Below are positions 1 to 11,532 of a stretch of DNA of 64,000 bases, in pieces; position 1 is the stretch's first letter, and the number at the start of each line of letters is the position of its first letter. Made by a program: the position numbers and the translations under genes. Source of the stretch: Phallus indusiatus. Its lineage: Eukaryota; Basidiomycota; Agaricomycetes; Phallales; Phallaceae. The notes beneath the pieces are model-generated. The model did not search any database, was not told where the DNA came from, and was given only the letters and a program-made list of their open reading frames with translations. The DNA lies in the NCBI GenBank assembly GCA_027605045.1, contig JAQFWX010000014.1, positions 679,391 through 743,390 on the forward strand, read 5' to 3'.

Positions 1-1532
1 ATTCCAGGAGTGGTGCAAGCATTTCAGATGGTGAATTTGTTCGAAGCAATTCCTATTACAAATACAGTGAATATATAAAAGGAGGCTAACTGAATAGCAT
101 ACCCAGAATACAAGCTCCTTATCCTCATTTACAGCAGTCAACATACCACCTTCGAAAGGATTAAACACAGTGAGACTGGTGTTTACTTGATGGTCTGATT
201 CCGAACTACCATTATCGCTTGATTTTGTAGACACATAGATGTTTGCTTTGTTTGCCAACTTAACCGTGGAATCCATGCCAAGAATGCGACCTATGTATGT
301 CTTAAATCAAAATCATATCTAAACAGCAAACACAATGTAATTCTTACCAGCTAAAGTCCGTGAGTATTGCGCACTTTCTTTCTCACGCTGATTCTTGAGG
401 AAATGGTCATAGAGACAACGGATAGATGTTTCGGAAGGGGCAGGATTGATTTCAAGACTTTTCTCAGCGGAAATTTGCAGAACCTGAGGAAATTCAATTT
501 GATACTTGTTTTTTTCAAGTTTTGCTTTGTTGGCGATAGCATAGTCGAGCCAGGCACTCTGAAGCCGGTGGGTTTCAAGGAGATGAAGTTCTAATTTAGA
601 TGTGTTAGTAAAGAACACTTTAAAAGTATTTACAACTTACGGTGAATACTCTCCGTTATCTGCCCAATACTACTTTGAAGCCTAAATTCACAAACGAAGT
701 CATATAATTCACGTGTGTAAGCCGACCGTTCATTAAAATGTGGGAGGTCACCTATAACAGAGATTATATATTATACAAAAAAATTATAAGTAGGAAGCAA
801 CTCACGAAGCGACCAACAATCAAAATAATTCCAAAATTTATCAGGAGATGTGGTAGAAAACTTCCCATGTTCGCGACATTTGAAATCCATTCCAAGAACC
901 TTGAAGTTTGACTTCAAACCGTACATTGAGCGAAATCCAGAGGATGTGAACCCATTGCGCTCGAGTTTGTGTTTGCAGTCGGGTGACGGGCATTTCAGCT
1001 CAAGGAGCCCCAATTTCGGAAAGTAAATCGGACTGAGGATATGGACAGGTTCAATGAGGACGTCGTCAACAGAGAGGAGATGTTTGTCAGGAAACTCTCT
1101 CTTTTTGAATACATTGGATGCAATGGCCTTCGTTAAATTGTGGTAGCCTATGGTCGGGGGAGTGAAGAGCGGCCCATAAATAGGAAAGCCTTCGGGTAAT
1201 GCCTGATTGTTTGGTTAGAGGAGGGAGGTAACTTATTGAATAAGAGAAAAACTCACTTTGGAACCTCCATTGTATCCAAAAGTGGCACGATGAAAAATGA
1301 CCATGTACTCACACACATGTGAGACAAACTCCATTTGTGCTTGTGTGCCAACGCAACCTGCCTTTTCCCATCTATCAACCCGTGCCTGGACTGACTCTTG
1401 AGTCCACTCCATTTGCCAGTTTACAAGCCACTCATTCTTGTTTTTGTGGCTATCCGGAACTTTCTCTCGTCCTTTGAGTAGCGTTTTCAGACGGTCACGA
1501 ACGACAACAGGGTCAAAGATAGCACTAGACAT
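1..1532 (-). CDS. Zinc-module plus DDE-like protein (DUF6729/transposase-like), copy 1, 5' part
   Basis: Five complete exons and the start of a sixth can be read on the minus strand: 1532-1257, 1202-806, 751-641, 590-348, 290-103 and 52 down to the window edge. All introns are short (48-57 bp) and GT-AG. Exons 1, 3 and 4 have exactly the same lengths (276, 111, 243 nt) as in the second copy at 3947-7689, although the sequences have diverged strongly; this argues for real coding sequence under selection. Exon 2 carries a CX4C pair (KCPSPDC) and later a CX2H pair (KCREH). Exon 5 carries GMDS, the first aspartate of a D..D..E core. I see no stop codon or frameshift. From memory the zinc region resembles the DUF6729 family of agaricomycetes, but this was not checked. 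The 3' half lies outside the window. It is either a mobile-element transposase or a domesticated derivative. Confidence 0.7.
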
Positions 1533-3946
1533 GATGTTTCGTTAGTGTAGGAGAGAGAGCTGTAGTTGACAATAAAGCTGTTATGACTGAGGTAGTGATG
1601 CAATGTCAGCAAGAGAGTGTTGTTGTTTAGGCAAAACCAAACATACCTCTTGCTTGCGGCGATCCAAAAATACTGCCGTAAATGTTTCAGGTGGTTTTTA
1701 CAGTGTTCACATGGTTTAAAACTCGATATCCATCAAGTTATTTCAATAGAGAGATATAAGAAAAATGTTTTGATGAAATATACTGCACCGGCAGCAAATA
1801 ATTACATGAGATATGTAACAACTCAAACTATATCTAGAACAAGATGATTAGGAAAGAGATAGAGTTTCATTTGGGAAATATACTCACTACATTAAGCTTT
1901 TGAAAGGAAAACCACTCATATTATCTCTCAAAAAACCAAATAGCCTGATGAGACCGGGGTAGGTAGCGTAGAGCGGCATGGTCAAATTTGTGCGCCACGG
2001 TCCAGAAACTCTCAAAAAAAATCTGCAAGATTATAACCATCAATTCACGGAGTAATTAGCTCAACAATACCAACATTACGCGAGCAGATATCCCGACGGA
2101 ACACTGAATGTGGACTATCTAGCGCGGGATGTGAATAGCCTTTTAATACAGTTGTTGAAATCTATTCAATCGGCGGAGCTAGGAGTAAAACATATGAATT
2201 AGAATGCGAATGTATAGACGCAGAATGTCGCTCACAGAGAAAGTCCAAGGGACAGAGTCAGCAGAAATCAGACTGAATTATTGAGCAGTCAGCGTTTCGA
2301 GTATGCGCAAAGAAAGCACAGTCAATTCACTTACAGACTTAAAAATGAGGTACCGGTCACCACAGTATGTGACAATGCCGCAATATACATGAAATAAAAG
2401 AATGGTAAAAGCCCTGAAAATAAGTTAGCGTTGCGTGTTGCGCGTTGTGAAAACAAAGTAAATTACCTTGGCTATGACGCTGGGCTGGGTCGAGTTGAGT
2501 GCGGAAAGAGAAAATCTAAAACAGTCACGTCACCTAGCTTGCGCTGAGGTAGCGTCCAGGACTGAGAAAATTGTGCCAATTGTCAATTCGTGCTATGGCT
2601 GGTGGGATTTTGAGACGCTAGTGAAGCTAGTAAAATATCACTTTTTGTCTCTGTAGGCGGACATACTTGGACCAAATATCTAAGATTGAATTTGTGAATT
2701 GTACTTGACAGAATTGCAGCAGACAAATACTTTTCGAGCCACGGTCCAGAATCCAGATGAGATGAAAGGGGGTGGCAGTTGTTGCGGTTGGGTTTCATAT
2801 TTTGATGCCTTCGACTTTGGCACTTTGGCATTTTTGGGTGTGTAAAATGAAAATCAGGATGAGGTTTTAGAAAAAAGTTTGAAGAAAGCAAGTCTATTAT
2901 CATATTATTGGGATGGACTGCGACTGCGCGACTTGGAGACGCGTTCACTAACGCTAACACTGATGTAATACATTTATGTAATTAATGGGTGGGTATGGGC
3001 GTCGTGGACTTGGTTGGACTTGGTCGGACCAGTTCCGACCAGAATTTGCATCCGCGGGCAATTACCTCGATACGGTAGGCCTGCTCGCGGACCAGACTGT
3101 TCGCTCGACCAGTCTGGTCAGGACTGGTCCGTGTTGCCCACAAGGACCCATGTAACAAGCAGGTCACACATCACGGCTACTGCTTCCTGCCAGCCGTGCG
3201 CGCCCGCCGTCCATGCCATCCTCGCCGCCATCCACGTCCAACTCATTTGGAGTCACAGTATTCAATCTTTTTACGCGTCGACTAAAAGAGGTTTGATGTG
3301 AATGAAGCCCCAGGAGCTTGGTGGTGCTCCCAGGTTCGTGTTCTTTCCTCCCATCTTGTGTATTGTCTCTGAACGCTGTTTTTTTTTCAGATTCTGGTTT
3401 CTGTCGTCGAGCCTGACTTTAGCTCCTTAGTACCCATAGTGCAATACCTGATGTCTCGAAATAAATACAGTCCCAATACAGGACTTTTTTCTAAGCTTCG
3501 CGTGTGCGCAGCCGTGCAAATCGTGCAAAAAAACCGCGTTCAGTCTCAATCAAAATCTCAGTGTTTCATCACTTCAAATCACACCACACAATCGCATAAG
3601 AGGAACCAATTTAAATAAAAATGTTGTTTTACAGTGGGATTTCCTGCTGCCCCTCTCCAAGAATAACTCACGGTAGCAAAGCCTTTTTCGTATGAATTGA
3701 CTTTCATTTTTGCGTGCTCAAGATTAACTCTGACCCCTGTTTTAGGATCTTCGGTACTTAAAATTTTAAAATGGAAAAAAAGAGAAAATTCTGTCCGCCC
3801 CATTGCGCATGCTCACGCGCGCGGCACAAAAAATGTCTCAGTTTGCGTTATCACTTTCTCCGCTCTTTGAACTTGTTCATCTACCCTCTCTGGCAACGCT
3901 CAGTTTTATCTCTCATCTGCACAATATACTCATAATAAGCTCATAG
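1533..3946. other. Spacer between two head-to-head DDE-like genes
   Basis: This 2.4 kb separates two divergently transcribed copies of the same gene type, so it must hold both promoters. No convincing gene was found. The short open frames here have no supporting motif or splice pattern. Around 3010-3140 there is a GC-rich patch with repeated direct and inverted GACCAGTC-like words. No terminal inverted repeat joining the two genes could be seen by eye. Confidence 0.5.
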
Positions 3947-6900
3947 ATGTTGCTTTCCGGTATTTTCGACCCTTTCACTCTCAAAGTCAACCTTGAGACC
4001 TGCCTTAAAGGCCGCGAACAAATCCCGAAAAGCCATACAAACTCCAATCAATGGCTCGTGGATTGGAATGACTGGTCTGATAAGTCCATATCAGACAAAA
4101 TAAAGAAGTGGAGGGATAAAAAATGTGTGGCAACTGAAGCACAACTCAAGTTCACGGCCTATGTTCTGTGTTACATGGAGATTATGCATCGAGCATTTGT
4201 TGGTCATAATTCAAAACTGAATGTACGTTCATCTTTTTACTCCATTTGTTTTTACCCTAATATATACTTCTTTTAGCCCTTGCCAATTGGTTTTCCATGG
4301 TTCGGCCCTATTTTTACCCCCCCAAGTATTGAATACAGGGCCCTGGTCCAACCAGCAAATATTCGCGCATCACAACCTTTTCAAGACAAACCTCAGAAAA
4401 CATATATTCAGGATCACAGCATTCTTAATGACCCTGAGCAATTTTTCATCGAGCCAGTTATTGTCATCAGTCCTGTTTTCTTTCCTCACTTGCAGCTTGA
4501 CAAGTGCCCACACGCCGGCTGCACTTCCAAAATCACCAAACACGGTTTCACTTCTACCGGTCCTCGAACGGTTTATGGTGTTGAATTCAATCTGAAGGCA
4601 ATCGGTGTTGAATATAGCTGCAGTGTTCATGGGTTCTTTTCTACTATGGGTTCTAATAGTTTCTGGAAGGAGATTCCGCCATGGAAATGTGGTTAGTTGT
4701 ACAATTTTCAGCTGTCATATTTTACTAAGAAAATTAACAGACAATATCCCCTTTTTTCAAGAACGAAGTGCATGTACACGCGAACTGTTTGACCTTGTTG
4801 TTGAATTGCGGCCCCGACTTTCCATTGGAGGAATAACAGAAACTATTCGGCGTGAGTATTCATTTAGTTACTTGTAATTCCTTGGGGTCTCTGATGTAGA
4901 ATTCAGAACTTCATATTCAGTATGACCGACGTTTGGAAAAAAGATGGCTGGCCGGTGCATTAGCTGAGAAGGAAAGATATCCAGATAGGCCGGTGCAGGA
5001 TTTTCCAATGCAGACACTAACCCTAGTTTCTGGTGCTGTGAAGAAGATCAATCCATCACCATCTGGCACCTTTTTCCGTGAGCTGTATGATTTTTTTATT
5101 GAGAAGCAGCGTCGCGAAGAGAGTAGTCAATACACACGGACATTAGCAGGTCAGTTTTGTTCTTTTGTATGAGTTATTTATTCTAATGATAACAATAAAT
5201 TAGGGCTTGCAATTGGAATGGATGCAACAATCAAAATTGCAAAAAAAGCGAACATTTATATTCCCGTGCCCGAAAACAAGACCAAAGTAGTGAATGTCTT
5301 TGACGGGGGATTACTGACTGGTGTAAATGAAGATAAGGAGCTTGTTATATGCGTGAGTAATCTTGTTTCAAGACTTCCTATTGAATTTGTCTAATATATT
5401 TTTTTCAGGAACTACTTTCAACAGCATCACCCTTTGAAATGATCTCACCTTTACGTGAATTTGCCGAGCGGTGTGAAGATCTTGGTGTCCCATTTGGGAT
5501 TCACGGCGAAGTTTGTGTTGACCGCTGCTGTTCCTTCCGAAGTGCATTACAAATTGCCATACCGAACATCATTGTTTCTCAAGATCTTGCGCATCTTAAA
5601 AATCGAATTATGGAGACTGTTTCTAAGAAGAGTCTACATAGGAAAGCTCTTGGAACAGAGATTTCGAATGCATTGATCAGCCAGCCCAGCACAAAAAAGG
5701 GAGAACCCCCGAAATATCGACTTCCCTCACAGCAAATGAATCTTCTAGGTGAGGTGTGGAAAAAATACTCATCCTTTTCAGGGGTCTGGACTGCCGAATC
5801 GGAGACAGTGTTTGCCCAGCAAGTCAAACATGTTTCTAACGGCTGTCTTCAACGTCGCGACCCATCCCGCATGTCGACTACGTCATACAACGAGAACATT
5901 CACAAACAGCTAAACAGACTCTCAATCGGACAAGCCTCAAGTTTAACCACTATTGAAGGCTTGCTTATGGACGCTATGTTGCGTTACAATCTGCGCATTG
6001 CTATCAATCACATGTCCCAAGCTGCAAATTCACCCTCACGGCGTTTCCGCCAGGAAGCAAATGGGTCTCACCATTTGTTCCTCCTTGAAAATAATTTCCG
6101 ACAGCGGGAACACTTGACAGGCCTCACACAACCAGAATTTCTGAAGATTCGACCAGATCATAAATTCGCATTAGTTGCAAGGGAATCTGGGTCAGTTTTA
6201 TTTTTTTTTCTGTTCGGTTATATCTAAATCAAGTTATAGGATATCAATCTCAAAGCGGTACTCAAAACTTAAAGCCAATCTAGTTCTGAGTATGGAACAA
6301 GAGGCTGAAGGAGATGACGAAGAACAAGTAGAAAAACAAGAAGAGGAAGATGAAGAATTTGTTTTCACTATGCCTGATGTTTCCGGAGAAGATTCTATTG
6401 ATGCCAGCAGTAGTGAGATGGTATGTATTGAGATTTTTTTATACGGATATTAATTATTATCTTCTAGACTCTTGAGTCAAACAAAGCGCTAATTACCACT
6501 GCGTCTACCTCAATCATGCTACCAAACATGGATGTGCTGGAAGATTCGACCTCTCCATCATCATCAGCAACTATTAAGCGTCCCTATGTGCATGAGTCAA
6601 TCGAGTATATCTTGATATTATATTTTGTGAGTTTTAATAATGATTTTTTCAGGACCTTTAACAAAATTCGTATTGTCGAAAAACCATCTTCGCCCCAGCC
6701 TACTCACTACTCACCTCCAATTCAATCACTCTCAATTCATGAGAATGATTTCAATAGTGATGTTGCCAGTACCAACTCACCTCTTCCCGAAATGCTCTCG
6801 GCAGCCCTGCTACCCCCGGTGTCCAGAACTATCTCAAGTTCTTCGCAGTCCCGGACAATGCAAACCTACGCCAGTCATACAAACACAAATATAGTGGCTG

Positions 6901-7689
6901 TTCTGAGTCAAACAACTATTGATACAGGTACACCGGGCTACTTTAGATTCGGCGCACTACGCATACAAGAGCGATGGGTCTCAACCATGACCGACGAGCA
7001 ATGGCATCAGGCCAGTCAGATCTACAACGATAAGAATACATTTATTCACCCAATGTACCATGTCAATCATCCGCTGCCAATTGATCCCATTCTCCGAAAT
7101 ATTCAAGCACTCAAAAATTGCTGCCGCAAATATGAAGATTCTGTATGGCAATGGAGAGCGGATGAACAACGTGGTGAAGGTTTGAAAATGATGCTTTATA
7201 TCAGTGTTCTATCTCACCACTATTTATGCAGGAATTACTGAATGGAAAAAACAACAAATTTCACTCGTAATACCTGCGCGCACTGTAACAATCTCAAAAC
7301 AGGGCCGCCAAATGGCAGCAAAGGTTTGTCAACGCTGTCACAAGCCCAAAGTCGGGCAGGGCAAAGATAACCACAAGCGCGATTTCTGCGGGGATGGATT
7401 CCCCATTTGGAATCGTGTTCCGCACCCTCTTCCTGATGGTCTTGTTGGTCGGCGGGTGAATGGCAAAATATCTGTTGATCCGACATTGTGTCTTTGCTAT
7501 TTCAGTAAGTTAGCAGAGATTCAAGCTAACGGAAATAATATTCTGTGCTGGAGAGAAGATCAGATACAAAATCTAGGAGTTTTTGAAGCACTTGCACGTC
7601 GTCCGGAGTACTCAAGCCAGGAATTAAAGCAAGTAATTCTCAGAGGAACTGAGGCTTATTGTTTTGAGCCGCATGTTTTTAAAAAATAA
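3947..7689 (+). CDS. Zinc-module plus DDE-like protein (DUF6729/transposase-like), copy 2, complete
   Basis: Ten exons are proposed: 3947-4222, 4277-4691, 4741-4851, 4907-5149, 5204-5352, 5409-6190, 6240-6420, 6468-6604, 6653-7179 and 7232-7689. They sum to 3279 nt, exactly 1092 codons plus TAA, with all introns 48-56 bp and GT-AG. A zinc-ribbon-like module sits at about C169, C174, C207 and H210. An RNase H-type core is suggested by GMDAT (D355), CVDRCC (D436) and YNENIH (E560), the usual order for DDE transposases. A strongly acidic segment (exon 7) and a Ser/Thr/Pro-rich linker follow. The C-terminus holds CX2C-X11-HX4C (C973, C976, H988, C993), a CCHC-like finger. The family name is from memory and unverified; the gene structure is well supported by agreement with copy 1. 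It could be an active transposase, or a host gene derived from one. The 6605-6652 intron is the least certain because its sequence is also open. Confidence 0.75.
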
Positions 7690-7859
7690 TCTATTTACAT
7701 TAGAGAGCTGCCATAGAATAAATACAAACGTAAATAGGATAAAAATCATATTGAGCAGGCCTACTAGCGAACAGAATGTCTGAAAAGATGATGGAGGTTC
7801 AAGACTCACAGGGAAAACGCAGGAATATTCGGAAGCAATCTTAGGGAAAACTTTTTGCA

Positions 7860-9640
7860 GCGCTTCGCGCTGCTATTTTCGAGGAGAACGGGGGAGATGA
7901 CCATGTTGCCGCATTTGTTTGGCATTCGTCGCAATGACAACAGGCCCTACAAGGTTTTCTCAAACCAACTTTAAATACATGAGATCGGCCATTGCAAAGG
8001 AATATAATAAGTGAGCATCCGATACTGGTTTATCTTTCTGTATTTGTTTGATCTAATGGTAGCTCACACCGCTTGGTATAAATTTATAAAACGCAAATCT
8101 TCCTGAATGCGAGCAGCGGGAATCACTAGTGACTGCACTTTATTTCTGAAACTGGTACGCATTTGCATCGATGATTCGTTGAAGAACGCCGATGCGGCTC
8201 ATTCGGTCTTTGCACTCGCAATCTCATTTTCTTTGGTTGCCGATCCGAGCTACATCCCGTTTAGAGATCAAGCAAGCGACAGACGCACCAGCAAATTTTT
8301 CTGAGCAAAAATACCAGTTCTTCATCAGATGGGCCGTTCCCTTCTACATGGCTTATTATTCTCCGTGAGCACCGCCCTAATTTATACATACTTTCCGCCC
8401 TTGCATTAACAGTGATACCGCCACTTGCTAGATGCAACTCGATCAACAAAGCGCTAGCATAATTCAGCAATTATACTGATTTTGAACTTGAGATCAATCA
8501 ATATCTTCGACGCATCTGCGCTCTTGAACAAAACACGGCAACCCGAGGGTGCCAACTGTGTGCGATATCTATCCCACCCCTCTCATATCAATAAATTTGG
8601 CGCGTAAAACTCCTTTTGGCAGACAAGCGCGCCTCAACGATATCGATCACCGATACATCGAACGGCTCCTCTCTTTCAACAGGCTATGAACTTCTTCTCC
8701 TCGAGGTTTGGTCTAATTCCACAACATTTCAAAGATCTGGCGCTTTACTTATGTTTCTTGAAATAACATTCGTACGTCCGTGACTTTTGTTTGTTTTTCA
8801 AGCTTACAGGTGGAAGGGCGATTACCTGAGAGTCCAACCAGATGTGTGTAGGTACGAAGTGACTTGTTGAGTCTTATTTACCTTAAGAAAAAGACTTTAT
8901 TGACATTTTGCACATATATATAGTACATTCCATTCCCTTTGAGTGTCTCTGGCTCACATCTTATGGACACCAGTGACATGTACCCTCAAAGCATCTCTTC
9001 TAGAGAAGCGTTTAGGGCTAAAGTGTAATCATAAGATCATGAACTACGGAATCTGGGTAGTGAACTTGCCAATGATTGCAATGAAATTGTAAACCGAATT
9101 GTCTGCACAGAACATGACGTTTACCTTCTGCAAATCTGGTAAACTCTGCTCCACTATTCAACGTTCACGACGCAAACTTGGATAAGCATTGTATAAACAT
9201 GGGAGAAAGCTTGACGCATACCACAAACAAACAAATCTTTTGTTCAGGTTCGCGTTGAACAGTTTCAGGTGTACAATTTGAATGTGGAAGATGGTGTCTT
9301 CTTGGGTGAAGAAGTGGGTATGGTGACAATTGGGGAAATTGCATGCAAAGATGGACATTGTCTCGCATAGTACCTCCTGGATATATGGTTGAAATGAGCT
9401 GTGGTGAATAAAGTCAACCTTCTTGAGGATGGAATGACTCTAGTAACAGATCTGGCTTAATTGAGGTAAAAATGAAGAGGTAATGAGTTACACACGGGGG
9501 TGATACTTTCGGAGCTCATTGATGAAAAATAATCGTGTAATGGAAAAGTGGGCTTTGTCTATGTGGACTGTGGAAACCGGATCTTCGACACTATATAACC
9601 ACAGGACTGACTACTTTTATACCTCTACAACCGTAGGACG
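7860..9640. repeat. Diverged duplicated block, copy A left part
   Basis: This stretch aligns by eye with 51640-53420 and, in part, with 61440-62345. Shared landmarks are the GAACGCCGATGCGGCTC-like segment near 8190, the GCTAGATGCAACTCGAT-like segment near 8430, and the whole C2H2 gene. Identity is moderate with many small indels, so the duplication is old. Outside the zinc-finger gene I see no intact coding sequence. Confidence 0.65.
8954..9358 (-). CDS. Small three-exon C2H2 zinc-finger protein, copy A
   Basis: Exons 9358-9222, 9153-9070 and 9017-8954 give 94 codons plus TGA. The start is the ATG of MSIF, conserved in copy B at 53157. The first finger is CX4C-X12-HX4H (CNFPNC...), and the last is a classical CX2C-X12-HX4H finger built across the second intron (CNHCPKRFSRRD...). 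The middle finger keeps CLCGAEF but has Phe in place of the last His seen in copy B, so it is probably damaged. The second intron begins with GC rather than GT (GCAAGT), whereas copy B has GTATGT at the same place. The protein would be nuclear and bind nucleic acid. At under 100 residues it is short for a transcription factor, and it may be a remnant or a small regulator. Confidence 0.55.
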
Positions 9641-10375
9641 GACTACTGTTATACCTCTACAAATATATCCTCATTCATTTCACACTCCTGACTGGTGTAC
9701 GCTGACTCAATGTCTATGCTGGCTTTGATTCTACCTAGCGGCGGCGGATGTTTTTTTTTTTTAGTACGCGAGGGTTGAGCTAATTTATTAGCAATTTAGC
9801 ATGGCCCGGGGTATGCAACGATCTTGATCCCCGACGTCCCCGCGTCTTCTAGCGTGGAAGAGACCCGTTCCAACTAGTGTTCAATCGACTGCCGGGAGTG
9901 TTCTGTGAAACCCTCCGGTTCGGTCATACCGGCGTAAGATCAATCAGGAGGTTTGACGGATTTGGGACGTCGACCCCGGTGACCCCCGGTGTTCGCCGGC
10001 CATGGTCGACAGAAAACTTAGAATAGATTTTGATTGAAAAGGTGTTCACTGGCCGTGTGTTCGCCGGAAAAGCTTTAAAAATAAAATTTGTAAATCTCAA
10101 TATTAAATTAAATGATACTAAAATGGAAATTAGAGTGAAAGAAGCGGGTCAACGAGTGATGAAGTTAAAGTAACAAAAGAGTAAAGAGTGTGAACAGCCT
10201 AAAGGCAATACCAGAGAGTATCTAAGCAAAGAGAAGAAACAATATTAGAATATAAGAAGGCGATCAAGGAATTTTTTAAGAGAAATTAAAAATGAATTGA
10301 GGAGGTATCCGCTGGCAATATGTACTATGCGCTGGCGCTGGTGAATGAGGCTGGAGTTTTCCCCAATTTCAACCT
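9641..10375. other. No gene recognised
   Basis: This stretch holds a T-rich tract near 9750 and a GC-richer part at 9800-10020, followed by A-rich sequence. No frame with splice support or motif was found. Confidence 0.4.
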
Positions 10376-11222
10376 TCACCAAAGGAATCCACACACACTC
10401 TCGTGCTCGAAGAGATTCAGCACATCCATTCCTACAGAACAGTAGCAACAAAACTTGAAGATATCAGATCTGGAGCCAGAGGGTCCAGTACTAGAGGAGG
10501 CAATAGGCGAAGAAAGAGCGTCTGTAAATGGTGAGCTTTCGCGTTTTACCTTTCCTTTTTGTCCAGAGGTATAAGGCTTAGCTGATCTGGGAGATGGGTC
10601 GGCGGAAACTGGTGAGCTTTCCCTTTTTATCTCCTTTTTCGTGTCAGGCTTATAGTTGTTTAAGCCGAATTCCTTGGGAAGTTCCCAATCAGTGATGGGG
10701 CTACTAGCGCTTGAGGTGCGATTAAAGAGTAGATCAGCAGCGTCTCGACGTTTGTATCCAGTGTGCGCTATATTAAAAACAATAATAAATCAGAACGATT
10801 TTGACTAGTATGCTAAAACTTACGTGGAGCAGAAAGCCTTCGATAAGATCGTGGTATTTCCCGAAATTTCCCATTAGGTATCACAACTTTTCCAGGAGAT
10901 AGAGTTGCTGGCTGAATCTCTAAACGAAAAATAAGTCAGATTCAATGAAAAAATATGTCTCACCGCCATCAGGATCCTCGAATGTATAAGTAGCGACGAA
11001 ATCAGCCGTTGTATATGCTATCTCCAAGCACACTATGCTTGCAGGTAAGCATTGAATCTGTTAAACCAAAAAAATTACTCACCATACAGGTTGCATTTAT
11101 CGCAACGGATGACCTGGCCATGGAATTCTTGACGGACGTCAACAAATTGAGGACCATCTTTTTGCAGAGCACAGAAACACTCAAAACGAAGTCTTCTGTT
11201 GTCAAAGTGCCGCTTGAAGCCA
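10376..11222 (-). CDS. Unrecognised spliced gene, C-terminal four exons
   Basis: Four exons in phase are read on the minus strand: 11222-11083, 11032-10964, 10919-10824 and 10767-10376, ending in TGA. Their three introns are 44-56 bp, GT-AG, and each joins codons correctly. The first exon holds a small Cys pair (IRCDKCN) and an FECFCALQKDG segment. The last exon is Ser/Pro/Lys-rich, with the motif KRESSP occurring twice, and ends with a Cys-rich tail (FKFCCYCSVGMD). A branch-like CTAAT precedes the first exon listed, so more exons must lie upstream, but I could not fix them or the start. No family is recognised. The repeated KRESSP pieces and Lys-rich stretch would suit a nuclear protein; that is inference only. 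Confidence 0.5.
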
Positions 11223-11308
11223 CTGGGTACAATGCGCGTGCATTAGTACAACGGGCTTAGAACCAAGTAAGCGTAAGATCTAAACAATTTAACATTCAAG
11301 CAATACAC

Positions 11309-11532
11309 TTTACGCTGGCACAAATACTCAATTTCAAAATCCAGCTCACTTCAACCATACGTCGTATAATGCGTCACATCATATTCCACATTTCCCGCAC
11401 CCGCACCCATGCCTTTAGGTAGCATAGGACAAATGGGACTGCCGGCTCGTGCTTATTCGCTCAATGCTCCCTCAGGACAGCCCAACTACCATCATGGTGG
11501 ATATACTTACCAGCCAGGTTCTTCAGTTTAAA
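11309..11532 (+). pseudogene. Low-complexity coding-like exon, frameshifted
   Basis: A plus-strand frame reads as a Gln/Asn/His-rich protein segment (QFQNPAHFNHTSYNAS...). It breaks at a CCCGCACCCGCACCC microsatellite near 11400 and resumes one frame over with MPLGSIGQMG... to GSSV and TAA at 11532. The two frames together look like one C-terminal exon damaged by slippage. The upstream part would overlap the minus-strand gene at 10376-11222, so at most one of the two is likely to be functional. Confidence 0.25.
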
